Positions 34,710 through 46,913 of a DNA stretch of 64,000 nucleotides are shown piece by piece. Origin of the DNA: Phlebiopsis flavidoalba (taxonomy: Eukaryota; Basidiomycota; Agaricomycetes; Polyporales; Phanerochaetaceae). How positions within the stretch are numbered: position 1 is the first letter of the stretch; each line of letters starts with the position of its first letter. Below the pieces are notes generated by a model, which was given only the letters and a program-made list of their open reading frames with translations, made no database searches and was not told where the DNA came from. A program made the translations under genes and the position numbers. The stretch covers positions 124,001 through 188,000 of the forward strand of contig JAOCPU010000040.1 in assembly GCA_035772785.1 (NCBI GenBank). The letters are read 5' to 3'.

Positions 34710-35503
34710 TCATGCCGCGAACATTGCCGGGTGTGTGGGAGCGGCGGGTTGCGGGTACGAAGCAGCCTTGCAGCGTGTCAACGCACTGATGATGCTGACG
34801 AGGCGGAAGAAAACCGCGGTGTCTTGACGAGCTACTCGAGGTAGCCGACATCGGCGACGTCGAAGACGAAGAGTGATGGTGGAAATGGGGTATCGGGAAC
34901 GAGCGTTTAGGGAGCGACAGAGCTGACGAGGAGCTTGCGCGAGTGGTGCGACGCGTGCGCGTGCGCATCGACCGCGGTTGCTTTGACCTGCGGATGCGGA
35001 TGCGGCACGGACGGAACGATCTCCTCTGGGCGAGTGCGAGATGGCGGGAACGAATGTGTGCTCGATCTCCATGTGTGGCGTCTGTGGCAGGGGCGATGTG
35101 GATGGAGAGGTCGAGGCATCAGAGCTCGAGTCTGAGCTGTCGCTAAATGCGATGGTGAGAGAGTTGTGCGGCGCGGGTTTCGTGTGTTGCGCTGGTGGTG
35201 GTTTTGCGCGGTGTAGGAGGGGGGGCCGGCGCAAGAGACCATATGATGCGAGCGGTGGAAAGCGTGAAGGGTAAACAAGGGAGATGATGGCGTCGTGGTC
35301 GATGAGAGAGGAGGTCGAGACACTCGTGGAGGGGTTGAGCTCGTAGTCGAGGACGTACAGGAACTCCCGCTATATCCGGCCAAACGTGCGCGCTGCCAAA
35401 CACGCATACGCGTGCACAGCGCCCAGTGCACGTTCTTCAACGGTCGAGGTCGTTGAAATACTAGTAGCCACGCATCGTCAGCGTTAATGTCTATCCGATG
35501 CAA
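34710..35503 (-). CDS. Possible uncharacterised protein, frame broken
   Basis: I do not recognise the family. On the minus strand an apparently coding start (MHRIDINADDAWLLVFQRP, then LKNVHWALCTR) is followed, in another frame, by EFLYVLDYELNPSTSVSTSS and LIDHDAIISLVYP near 35280-35350. Then comes a Ser/Asp-rich part (LTIAFSDSSDSSSDASTS, then PHMEIEHTFVPAISHSP) near 35020-35160. These pieces read as protein rather than noise, but in three frames, as in the well-supported genes of this window. The lower boundary is arbitrary. Confidence 0.35.
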
Positions 35504-38299
35504 AGAAACGGGGATAAGACAAAAACCTTGTTAGCAGGCGATGAGCGCTCCAAAAAACTACAACGCTCGCAGGCCCACTCGCTCGGAGAGCTGATCTGAG
35601 GGGCTGCTTCGCACCCTGCGAATGTAGACGAGAAGGCAACGAGGAAGAACTGGGGACCTTGAGACCTCGGCTTTGGTGAGGTGTGAACGGCACGTTTGGT
35701 CACAAAAAAGTTCAGGAAAGTCGGGTGTGTGCGGAATGACGCGCGAGGAGCTGCGAGACGGGAACTGCCTCTTGGACGAGGTCGGGATGGCCGGACCCAT
35801 GGGTATAGTCAACTGTCTACTCTTATCACACACAGTCCACAACGTATTCTGGAAGCAGAGTCAGTAAAACTGCCGCACATCGCCGCCACTCGTGAGAACA
35901 CACCAATTAGAGTACGGGGACATCTTCCTATGTCGAGGAGATCAAAGCACTTCGGCCCAGTGAGTGCAGGGCCGGTCGTCGATGAGAGAGGCTTAGTTCG
36001 TTGTACTGGAGAGTAGACCACTCTTGAACCATGGCTGGCGAAGTTGCTGAGTGGTCAAAGGCGAGAGGAGACAGGAGGCTAGGCAGGGGGAGAGGTGGGG
36101 AGGCAAGTGAGGCGGAGTGGCCGGAGAGGAGGGGGGTAATATAGCGTTTTTGCATTCTGCGGGTCGGGGGGGAGAGATCTGAGATGGGGCGATTACGAAG
36201 GATGCTTGGATGACTTGACTTGGAGTTGATGATGAACTGACTGCGACGGGACACGCAGCAGAAGTCGGATCGATTGGCCATAGTTAGCCCACAGAACGCC
36301 CGTAAACAGCGCTGACACGGCGCTCGTGACAAAGGGAGAGATCTCCCAGCCCGATCTCCCTCGACTGGTCAGCTCGCCGAGCCAACCCGCATCTGCCTGC
36401 CGAAATCGGCCGCAGGCACCTTTCGGCTTTCATCGTCACGCTCCTCGCCACTTTTATTTCTGCGATTATTCCAGCTCCCTCTTCGACGGCATCGTGTCGA
36501 CGCACACGGCACCCGCAGTTTAACTGTGGAAACGTCGCGTGGAAGCGAATCCTGCTCTCAGAGCGCCCACGCATGCACAGGCCGACGCTCAACCGCAGCG
36601 GCGCAGCCCTCTCCGAATATCAACTGCCCTGGGCCAAGCACGCACACAGACAGTTGCCTCGACGCAGACGTGTCCTGCCACGGATTGCTCTGTTCGCCGA
36701 GTCACACGCCCCTGGGAACGCCCCCCACGGACACTCGCCGCCCGCGGATGCATCGCGCGAAACCCATCTCACACAGGCGCGCAGTATCTTAGCAACACCG
36801 TCCCTGATAGACTTGACACCCTTTTCCCGGCTGGCCAATCGCAGCACCGCGCGCGCGCTGAGGTAAGCACCCGCACTTGTCAGCCCCGTCGTGCGTGCGC
36901 AAGAGCCCCTGCGCCTCCGCACCGCGATAATGACACGCTGACTCAGCCAATGGGCTTATGGAGCACACTCGCTGCTCGAAGAGCCCTCGCTGTGCCCGCC
37001 GCCCGACGATTATGGCGTGCACGTCAGTGATCTCGGCGCCCCCCGGCGCCCCGGCGCTGACGTCACTTTGGCGGCCGCGCAATCGACAGGCCAGCAGTAA
37101 TCAGCAATGATAATTCGGGTTTTGTGGCGCCTCCCCATCACCCCCTCTGCGCGAGACAGGCGACGCGGGCCCAGACACGCGCCGTCCGCAGCGCACGTGA
37201 GTCTCCACGATTACCTCTTACGTCCGCGCCGAGTTTCTTGGGGCGCATCGCAACGCGCCCGCGCGCGGCGCACCAGACGGCGAGGGAAAAGCGGCCTGTG
37301 GGACCGCGAACAATGTCTCTCCGCGGGCTGAAAACACAGCCTTGCTCTCCGCGACAGAACCAGCACCGACGCGCTGTTTCATGGATCGGCCTCCAACACA
37401 CTCGCGCGCGACGCCTGTCTCGAGCGCTGCGCACATACATTATAACCCTCGCCTACATATATGCCCGATGATGCGCGGGACGCGTCGAGCGGACCCACGG
37501 CGCCATCATCGACCCCGGCCCCCAGCTGACATGGAATATGCACGTGTACGTGATATATTCGAGGCACAAAGACACGCATGAGACAGCCGTCGGGCGGTGC
37601 AAGGCATGCCAGAACTATACCAGCAATCACTGAAGTTTCCGACTTTCGTCCGGCAAATGTGTCCCATTTCTCGGAAGCCACCACGGGTTGCTCTGGATTT
37701 TGTCTACTTACTTGCAAAATCGACCGGGCAGCTACTCCAGCTGTGAGTGTCTTGAGGGTTACATAAACGCTTTTGAGGCGTACAATCACCGGCCCCACAT
37801 AGTATAACTGAATGAATAATGACAGACCCTTGTCTAACATCGAGAGCGCGGCTATGATCGAGAACTCGAGGCCATCGACAATATAGTAGCATCGTAATAT
37901 GTTCACGCTGTGAAGAAAATAAAACGGCTTTCCAGATACAGTGCTTACATTGAAGCTACGCTTACTAGTGGACAGCATATATTTGACTTTCCGTTTTTGT
38001 GTTGATTGTATCCGTATTAGGACTGCCTCGTGCTTCCATATCTTGTGTCCAGAATCCAGCATTTGGTCGACAATTACCGGCTCATCGCACGCGCCCATGC
38101 ATCTTCGTCAAACGCCATCAGAGTTGGTGTTTACACATAAATCCAAAAAGTAGTCGTACAAGAAACCTCGTCTAACATCAGTCATGTCGTACGACGGCGA
38201 CGCCCACCCGCGCCGTCACTCATTTTCTGTCGTCTCAGTCAGAAATAATCACATATTATCCGCGTCGCATCACCCGCCCTCTGCCAGCACCGAGGATCA
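35504..38299. other. Region without a recognised gene, including a CpG-rich block
   Basis: From 35.5 to 36.3 kb only short frames are present. From about 36.5 to 37.45 kb the sequence is markedly GC- and CpG-rich, with runs such as CCCCCCGGCGCCCCGGCGC near 37030 and two TGACGTCA-like sites (near 36025 bases into the second half, at 37058-37066). From 37.4 to 38.1 kb an uninterrupted minus-strand frame of 239 codons contains a hydrophobic stretch but no motif I know, and candidate splice sites inside it argue against a simple reading. I do not call it as a gene. Confidence 0.4.
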
Positions 38300-39654
38300 C
38301 TACATGTCCGCGGCCTGCGCGCCCCCACTCGAGCCTTCGCCCTTGGCCTTCTTCGAGTTCTTGCTGCCCTTGGGACGCCCCCCGCGGCCGCTTGCTGCCC
38401 GGCTGCCCGTCGTCGTCTGCCCCGCGTTTCTGCGCCTGCGTGCTCGCCTCCAGCTCCGTCCGCAAGCGTTTCAGGTATCTAGCAGCGCCCAGTCAGTACC
38501 GCCCACGGACGGCGCGGCGGAATGCGGCTCACTCGACGGATCTCTCTTCGAGCGTGTCCTGCAAGGACGGCAGCGCCGCCTGCCCGAGCTCCTTGCGCAG
38601 CCGGTCCACGTCCTGCTTCGCCACCGCGTACTCGCCCTCGCTGAGCCCTTTGATCCTGTTCTGCAGCTCCGCGGCTCTGCCCGACGCGCATCAGCACACG
38701 AGCACGACACGCCACACATCGGCCGACCTACTCTCGGTCCAGCTTCGTGGCCAGGAGGTCCGCCTGCAAGAACCGACGTTGTTCAGTTTACGGCTCGTCA
38801 CGCACCATCCCGCGCTACGCACCTTGTCACGGTCCTCGTTCACCTGCGCGCACAACGCCGTGTCAGCCTACAGAACTAAAACTGTCTGTCCACTCGGAAC
38901 TTGCCTCGCTTAGACACTTGATGAGCCTATTCCGCTCGCTCTCGAGCCTAGGGGCGACGACGTCAGTCAGCAGGCGGGTCTCGCACGCAGAGCGTGACCT
39001 GCGCACTTGTTCTTTTGTTCTTTTGTTCCTTCACGTCCTGGATCGCCCGGTTCTTCTCCTCAGAAGCGCGGCATGCGCCGAGAGGATGTTCGCGGTGTGC
39101 AGCTGCAACGTCAACGCATGCTTCCTAAAAATAAGACAAGAGTGCGTCAATACAGTCCCTCCCATCAGCACCGTCAGCAGCCTCCATATCCTGCGCGGAC
39201 TGCGGTACGAGACCGGCCGACGGACGTCCGCGGCTGCAGCTCGACCGAGCGTCGCTCAGACGACGGCGGTGACGTCTGCGCGCGGTGGGACTGCTCGTAG
39301 CGCCGTGCGGGCAGCGTCACGTCGTCCGTGCACGCGTCGGGATCGGTTTAGGCGTGTGGCGGGATGACCACACGTATCCCGAATACACACCCGTTGCGGG
39401 GGCGGCGCATGCTGGATGGCGGTATGGGTGCACCGCGCGTGTAGGGAGGATGATCATCGCACACATATAGGGGTCCGCACAGCGAAGCACGAAGCGAAGC
39501 CTGGGATGTGCACAGAGAAAAGGCGGCGGTGCAAACCTACTTGAGTTCTGCGGTCTTTGCGAGCTGTACGAGTTTCTGTGTCCAGTCGCCGTGCGCGACA
39601 ATTGGTGTCGACGATCCAGAGGCCAGTGCTCGACGAGCTCGCGACTGTGGCCAT
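38300..39654 (-). CDS. Coiled-coil protein with C-terminal AT-hook motif
   Basis: Five or more exons on the minus strand assemble into a coherent protein of about 215 residues, starting at 39654 (MATVASSSSTGLWIVDTN). Next come GDWTQKLVQLAKTAELK before a GTAGGT donor, KHALTLQLHTANILSAHAA, EEKNRAIQDVKEQ, RLESERNRLIKCLSE, QVNEDRDK, ADLLATKLDRE, a long helix (AAELQNRIKGLSEGEYAVAK, then QDVDRLRKELGQAALPSLQD) and YLKRLRTELEASTQAQKRG. The tail carries a consensus AT-hook (KRPRGRPKGSKNSKK) and ends SSGGAQAADM with a stop at 38300. Heptad-like Leu/Ala spacing supports a coiled coil; the AT-hook suggests a nuclear, DNA-associated role. A six-C run at 38378-38383 has one base too many; five restore the AT-hook frame. 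I know no named orthologue. Confidence 0.75.
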
Positions 39655-42600
39655 GCGAGGAAATACGGAAAATGTCGTGGGGGTTAGAAAAGGGTGTGAG
39701 GGGTCTTGGGGTAAGAGATGTGACTCCGGAAACTGCCACCGTCGTTAACCGTGGGTATTTTCGATTTTCAGGTTCGCGTTGATGCATTGATGGCATGCGG
39801 TGATTTGATTGGTCAGCTCATGTCCGGTTCCAGACGCCTTTCAGACGCATCTCCCACTGTCACCAGCTTCGTGTCCAATGTGTTCTACAAAGATATGACC
39901 GTTCTTACGCCATCTCCTCAGCGTGACTTGTTCGACCCACCAGCTGCTGTATCTTTGGGAGCTGTGGTTTCGTGACAATTCACTGTTACTGGAGTGTCAC
40001 GGTTCCTTATTTCCCGGGCATTTAGTGTAGCTGGTAAGCATTTCCTTACATCAGATAATATCTATGAGTTCTTAGGCATTAAGAATCCAAAGCGTACACG
40101 AAACTTCGCACGTGAATACTAGTAGCGCGAGTCACCGCTCTGGCAACCAATGCGAAGACCTTGCGGCACTCACTCAGGCTGCGTTACGCTGGGTGACGCA
40201 GCTCGCCAGCAATCAAGATCCCCCACAGTGCTCACAGCGAGCTCGAAAACAATTCAGGCTTTTTTCGCAAATTCTGTATTCTTGATCAGTAATGCTTCAG
40301 CTATGCGAACCGGCCCCGCGTGAAAACGTCATCAATCGGCTTCTGGTCCTGGTCTTCGTTGGGCGGGAAGTCGTGCGAGACCGTCGTCACCCATCGTGCT
40401 TCTCATCATCCAAGCTGCTTAGACAGGCCCCGCAACAGACGAGACATACTCTGTGCTCATAACCGCGTCGCTTGAGCTCTTTGTCCGTTTTCTCCCGAGG
40501 TTACACAACGTAGAAAGATGCTCTTGCACTAGGCGCGTCCATGACGCCTGAGGAACCCACTTCGATTCAAAAAGAAGTACCCAGACCAACGAAATCCTTT
40601 ACCCAGGCCATGACGTTCACGACACGAATGGGAGCAATCTATTCTTGCCTAACGATTTCGAACATGGCGAAACACGACATCGCCCCCAACGTCCGCCGTC
40701 CTCCACTCTCTAGCATTCACAGCCATGTTATGCCATCTCAGCACATCTGCCCATTCTGCGTCAGTGGAACGCATCATCTGCTGTGCTGTATCTCTGCGTC
40801 ATTTCTAAAAATCACGTGATAAACAACGTCAATATTCTTCGGATTCTTGCAGCTGTGCGGGCCAACGTCCCGGAATTCACACCGAGGGAAGGAAGTTGAG
40901 AGGTTGTTCATACACCCGTGGAAAAAAAAAACAGAACGCACTGTCAAGTCCGTGTAAAGTCCGTGGCTACGAAGTACATATCTTAGAGTTAGGGCGACGC
41001 GGGGCAAGGAGCCGTGAAGTCTAGGAGTACATCGGTAAGTTTATCTAGTAGCCGGAACCCGCGTACTTCTCGTTGACCTCGATTTTGCGGACAGAGGATT
41101 ACAAGACTCGTCGTTCATTATGCTGAAACTTAGGACTCTATACTATGGGCAAAGATTGGATTCAAGACAGGGGTAGGTGCAGTCTCTTTCCTCCATGGAT
41201 GAACATACGGCTCGACCTGGTCTTCAGACCTCAAGAATGATTCGGTCGTCCGTCGTGGACGTGCGCAAATCGAATGCGACGTTTGTTCTCATCAGATGTA
41301 CGAGTCTTGGACGCCACTGGCTTACGACTCCACCTTGGACCGTCTTGCGCTGCGCGCACGCTGCTCATATTCAACATTTGCAAAGCGGGAGATAGACATG
41401 CGAACTCTATCACGGTTCCGACGTTGACTACGGGCTTAAAGTCGTATGGTGAGTGCTTCATTTATCTTTTGGTTATTCATTTTGTTAGTGTGTTTATGTT
41501 GAGTTTTGATTTTTATGTTTTTGCTGTCTTTTCCTTATCTCTTTTTGTATGTATTTTGTGTAGTTTCTTCAATGGTGTGTTTTTTGATCGAGAACGAGTC
41601 CATACCACGCAAACTGTGTTTTGATTCTGTAGTTGGTTAAAATCCCTTGCGATATCTACGCATCACGTTACCCAAGGACAGAAGATTTTGCGTCCGCTAT
41701 CACCGATGAGAGCGTATCAGATTAATTTCTCGCACAAGGACCTCCTGCCATTCAAACCGACAAAGGCATAGTCTCGGAGTGTCCAAAAGACTGACAGTGT
41801 AAGCTTATGTCCGGCTAAGGCTAATGCGCTAATGACGGCAGTTATTCCCTTCATGTAAAGCCGGCGGGCTCAAAAGCCCAAGAACAGTACCGCGGAATGT
41901 CAGAAGCTCGACTTGAGCAAGCAGCTATGATTTGCTCTGGCGCGATACCAGCGTCTCGAATTAGTTGCCCGTTGCTATCGTGATACATAAGAGGTAAATA
42001 GTAGTGGGGTGTGTATTGTAAAATTACAAAGTGCATCGTCATGATGAATGGTGAGGTCCATGTTTCGTAAAAAAATTACATCTACAAATGCAATAATTTA
42101 TTTCTCCTCGTACTCCTTTCGTATGAGACTCTAACGTTGAATGAGCGGATCAAAGTAGGTATCATACAGCCATATTATTGTCGAGTGTCCGTTTGAATTT
42201 AAGACCTATTCGATAACACATGACTCGGCAAAATTGCGTGGCAGCGAAGAGGGGGAAGGCTCTAACAGAGACGATGACTACGCGAAAAGCATTTGAGAAT
42301 AGATCCTTCTCAGGACCCTTCATTCGGAGGCGAGGTAGTTCGTGGTATCGAGGGTTCAGGGGATCGTACACGAAGTGCCGAATCCCTCGACATCGACATG
42401 CGAGAACACAGACCAGTTACAGCCCCCTCAATAGCGGAACTGCCGAGGCAGTGCAGCTCGGTCGTCGTCCTTACGTATCGTGAATCGTTTTGTCGCATCC
42501 AGGTCATAACGATTTAGGAAGCTACTCCATTTCCGCGTCACAAGTCGGCCAGGTCGCCGACCTGTTGTGGTCTGTCCAGACCCCGGAAAAGGGACGAGCT

Positions 42601-44837
42601 CTGCTAATGCGGAAAGTAGCCTGAAAGCGTGATTCACGCGGACGGCAAGTCAGGTGGCCGTATGGACGTGACGGGGGTCGGTGACCTCGACATCGCTAGC
42701 TGAGCGAATACGACGGTTCCGTCATGCCTTGTATGGAAGCGTCTATAAGGTCAAGGCGAGATGGTTGCACTCGATGGTTGAGATTTTCAAGCGACGATGT
42801 AGTGTTTGTGATGGCACCCCGCTTCAAAGGCGGCAGAAGAATGTCACGTTCCTCAACGCAACGGGATGGTTCGGAGGAGCGTCGACAGAAAGAGAGGCCT
42901 TCTGGCAGACTCGAAAGTATCGGGGAGCTTAGCGCAGTGAAGACAACTTGAGAGTAAGAGAAGCTGGTAGAGATATGGATATGGTTTTTCAGGTTCCCAA
43001 CACCCGGCGGGAAAAGGCGATAAGAAGTCCAAAGTGGACTGCCAGCCCGCGTCGTCGTCAAATGTACGTGATCTTGATTTTGTCAAGGGGATCGAGCCCT
43101 TAGGGTAGAAGCCGGCCGATGGCCTGTCTCTGGCTGCAAACCCCGGACGAGACATTCATGTAGCTCGAGCGTGCGAAGTGCGCGGAAGGAGAGACTCGAT
43201 AATGGAGAACAGGACAAGAGAAGGGGGTGACAGGGAGTGCGCTGCGACGAGAGGTATCACCGCTTTGGATGGCCGCACTTGTGACATGAGAGCTGAAGAG
43301 CACGGATAGGGGAGATCGTAGACGTGGTGATGTGGAGCAGCAGTTCTTGGCAGGCCCATAAAGCGAAGGCATATCGTCCCCGCTCGAGTGCCTCACTGAC
43401 GCACTATGCACTTCTGCTTTTTTGGACTACTGGTGGCCAACGCATTGCCAGGATTGAAGAGATGTGCTAGTGAGCTCGAAGGCACCCCAATCTCTGCAGA
43501 CGGACCTGAGAAACACTGAACTTCAGCGCGCTCCCCTCTGTGATGCGTCGATGGAGGTAGCACGCATCGGTCATATCAACCAACTCCTAGTGCGAGCCTG
43601 AGTGGGACCGCTCGCACAGGGGAGCTCGCGAGCACGCCGGTGAAATCCAGTCAGCCCCCGTTAAAAAATAGACTAGAGCTATGTTTTTCTATTTCCAAAA
43701 AAATAGTTGCGTGAGCATTAGAGTGTGTACTCAAGAAGCCACACAGCAGAACTCAACGAAGACGTTTGTGCGCGAAGTTGCCTGGGTCCTTGGGCGTAGC
43801 AGGTCATTTATCGGATTCGAGGGTGGAGTTCACTGGCACTGGCACTGCCATGCCGCTAATATAGCGGTTTGTGTTGTCATGGCTCCCAGTTTCCACTTCC
43901 TGCTTCCAGCAGAAGCTTGCACGCACCCCAACATAGCCACGAAAATAGCAAGCCATCGTACCCTGGTCCTATCTGTGCGCGGTGATCGTAGCTTTGGAAC
44001 TTCGATGGCCGCCCGTTCGACGCGTTCCACTTGCTATGTTCCCGCAGGGTTAGGGTACCCTACCGAGCACTAGGTGCCTTCGCAATGTCAATGTTACCTG
44101 CCACTTTTCGCGCAGCATATTTCACGAGAAAGTCAGCTGATTCTGGAGAGTATTTAGCTACTTGCACAGGAGAGGAGCGAGTAAAAGGCTTGGAAAGTTT
44201 GTTTGGGCAACACGTCTGTGTTTGGAAGCGGATGCAATTGCCAAAAACATATCCGTGCATGTTACTGATTGCGTGCTGACACAAGGCTAGAGACATCTGG
44301 GCTCGATAGCAAGCCGCGTCTTTGTGAGATGAGTGGTCCGTCGTGGTCGCGCGGTGTCAAAGGCAACGTGAGCGATGCTGAGGCGAATTATATGGTAAAA
44401 GCGCCGGCCAGTCCGTGATCTTCAGGGCGGGCGATATCACAGCGTTGCTCTCGGTCGCCTCGTCCAGCGAACTGATACCTCTCTCGGTACCTGGTGTCAA
44501 CGACGGTGGTCAGGTTTTTGATCTTCCAACACTCTTACTCCAGACATACGCAGCGAAGGTGACTTCGATGAGCGTTACGAACAAATACAATCCCGAACTC
44601 GGTTTCCTCTCCCGAATGTGAGTTGATTCAGCTTAAGCCTTCACTAATACTTCAATGGAGACCGTTCTCAGGGCCCTGCCATCATCAACAATTGAGGCGT
44701 GCAGCTATGCCTATCTGTCCCATTTATCGTACAGGTCACGCTCATACTCTCAGCTCGTTGTGCAGGTTTCGACTTGGCCATGACTAAGGACCCACAACTC
44801 TGGAGAGCGTCCGGGTATAAAAACTGGAAACGAGAAT

Positions 44838-44890
44838 TCTGTGCCATTCTGTGCCATTCTGTGCCTCTGTGCCTCTGTGCCGTCTGTGCC
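44838..44890 (+). repeat. TCTGTGCC minisatellite, copy 1
   Basis: About six head-to-tail units of the form (AT)TCTGTGCC. The preceding bases GTCCGGG...GAATTCTGTGCC are shared with the inverted copy at 46041-46096. Confidence 0.75.
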
Positions 44891-46040
44891 ACCTCCGGCG
44901 CTTATGCTTGTGTGAGCTCACGTCGTGCGCGCATTCAAGAGCAAATGGCTGGTGTACTGTCCTGTAGCTTGTACACACGTATCTAGACTGAAAATTAAGC
45001 CTCACATGATGAACTGAGTATGAACTGTACACTAACAAAATCAGGACTGGTCATACTGTTGTCACGGTGTGACGCACATTCATGTGATGTTCGCGTCACG
45101 TCTTACACTGCGACCACCACCACTCGTCAGCAAGACACCAATCTGGCAGGTCCAAGCCGCGCAAAATCGCCACGGCAAAAACGCCGTGGGGAAAATGAGA
45201 AGGCCGATGAGGCCCTCCACACACGCAGGTTGTCGTGCCTCCCTGCCACACCTATCGAAAGGAATAGACGGGTATTTGACCCACTCTCCCTAGGACGTTG
45301 CGCGCGACTTCAACCTTCGTCCCTCGTCTCGATTCTCGTCGAACCGCGGCCCGCCTTATAATTGGCCTTTTTTCATACCTTCTATCTCAAGTTTAGGCAA
45401 TATAAAGAGGCTGTTGGGCCAGGGCGCAAAACACGCTGGAGACTAATGTCAAAGATACTCATCATGTGTCCCGGCTGTGCGGTGCTGTAAAGACGGGTTT
45501 CGGCTGCAAAATAGTTGGTTCTTACTTCTTAGAGCGCAGCGGGGGAGTTGAAACAAGATGTAGATGCACGGTGAAGTGGTGGATAACCGTGAGGCGTTGA
45601 TGCGCCAACCAAGAGCGAGCTATGAGACTTATTTAATACCTACCCAGCATATCCGAGTGACATGTTATAATTTATCAGTGCCCTCAAGCTCTCGACCAAA
45701 TGCCCTTTGCATTTGGAGTTTGGCTTGTCACACCCACCCACTCTCGCGCCGTTGCATCTTGCTCTGATGTTCGCATAAACTAGGCTGCCGCACATGAGCT
45801 GGCCGCTTGACTGTGTCTGCACACCGGGGTCCCAGGCACTCGACAACATCTTTGAAGGCACTGAGCGTCCCGTCAACGGGGTCACGATCCCTTTCATGTG
45901 CGCCCATTTCTTTCACTATACCAGCACGCACGCTAGAATACATCGTATACAATGCAATGGGAAGTAAGATCAAAGACCCCGACATGACTCCAGAAATAAA
46001 GTGGCGCATCCTATGTCGTAGACGCCGTTGATAGCATTGA

Positions 46041-46096
46041 TGGCACAGACGGCACAGACGGCACGGAGGCACAGAGGCACAGACGCCGGCACAGAA
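46041..46096 (-). repeat. GGCACAGA minisatellite, copy 2 (inverted)
   Basis: About six units of GGCACAGA/GGCACGGA end in CCGGCACAGAATTCCCAATTCCCGGAC, the reverse complement of the junction seen beside copy 1. It lies about 90 bases left of the hAT end. Confidence 0.75.
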
Positions 46097-46193
46097 TTCC
46101 CAATTCCCGGACTTTCTGCAACTCTCATACAAAAAAATTTGGAAATGAACCCTAGAGTGTCGAGTCCACGGAAGTGTTAGTACTAGTGTTGCA

Positions 46194-46345
46194 CGGTTCA
46201 GTTCGGTTCAGTTCACAAACATTTCTGCCTGAACCTGAACCTGAACCATGATAGCAGGGCCCGAACCCGAACCAGACCTGAACTGGACCAACATGAACCG
46301 GTTCTGGTGGTTCAGTTCAGGTTCAGTTCGAGTCCGAACTAGTTC
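46194..46345. repeat. Left subterminal GGTTC/GAACC cluster of hAT element
   Basis: More than ten GGTTC or GAACC pentamers, in both orientations, occur within 150 bases (GGTTCAGTTCGGTTCAGTTC, CTGAACCTGAACCTGAACC and others). They probably form the transposase binding region. Confidence 0.75.
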
Positions 46346-46531
46346 AAATTGTGTAATATAGTTTGTTTTGGTCCTTTACTAGTATCAAGACATTATTTTG
46401 GAATTTCTTTCTCGCTAGCATTTTTAGAAAGCTTTACAGTAGTGCATAAGATGTACACCTCATATAGCCTACCGAAGTTCTGCCTTAGAGTTGAATTTGT
46501 ATGATATCCAAACGTTTGATCAATTCATGCA

Positions 46532-46811
46532 GCTACACATGATGCTGTACAATTATTCTAAGAATTAAAAGACATTTTCTAGTCATCAGAACATTAATCT
46601 ACAAACCAACTTACCTTGAAAAAGGTAAGGGGCACTTGGGTGCCAACCATGGGGCCGTGAAAGGTGGACGTGAAAGGAGAAGTAGGCTCTCAAAGCGCTA
46701 TCACATCAATTGTTATAGCTGCGCACAATGCTGCATGATTATTTTCAGAATTAAAACACATTTTATAATATCTGGAATACTTAATCTACAATCCAATCTG
46801 TCGCAAGAAGG
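46532..46811. repeat. 95-base direct repeat within the hAT left end
   Basis: AGCTACACATGATGCTGTACAATTATT... at 46532-46626 is repeated at 46718-46811 as AGCTGCGCACAATGCTGCATGATTATT.... The two share AGAATTAAAA.ACATTTT and AATCTACAA.CCAA and are roughly 75-80 percent alike by eye. They are 186 bases apart and noncoding. Confidence 0.6.
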
Positions 46812-46913
46812 TTCGCGGTACTCAAGACCCAATCATGAGAGCTCAAAAGTAGATGATTTCATACATTCAGAGATATTTACAGCAGTATACAAGATATGCA
46901 AACTGTACAAGTC

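Larger units (their letters stand above)
39655..46183. other. Long gene-poor region left of the hAT element
   Basis: No gene family is recognisable in this 6.5 kb. Frames of 60-130 codons at 40.5-41.0, 42.2-43.4 and 43.7-44.1 kb lack known motifs, often overlap in antisense, and are not called. There is an octamer-based minisatellite in two inverted copies (44838-44890 and 46041-46096). The rest is ordinary mixed-composition sequence with a T-rich patch at 41.45-41.58 kb. Confidence 0.4.

Noticed and set aside
37379..38098. Uninterrupted minus-strand frame of 239 codons
   Set aside because: It has a hydrophobic stretch but no family motif. It contains candidate splice sites, and one end runs into the CpG-rich block. 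Too weak to call a gene.
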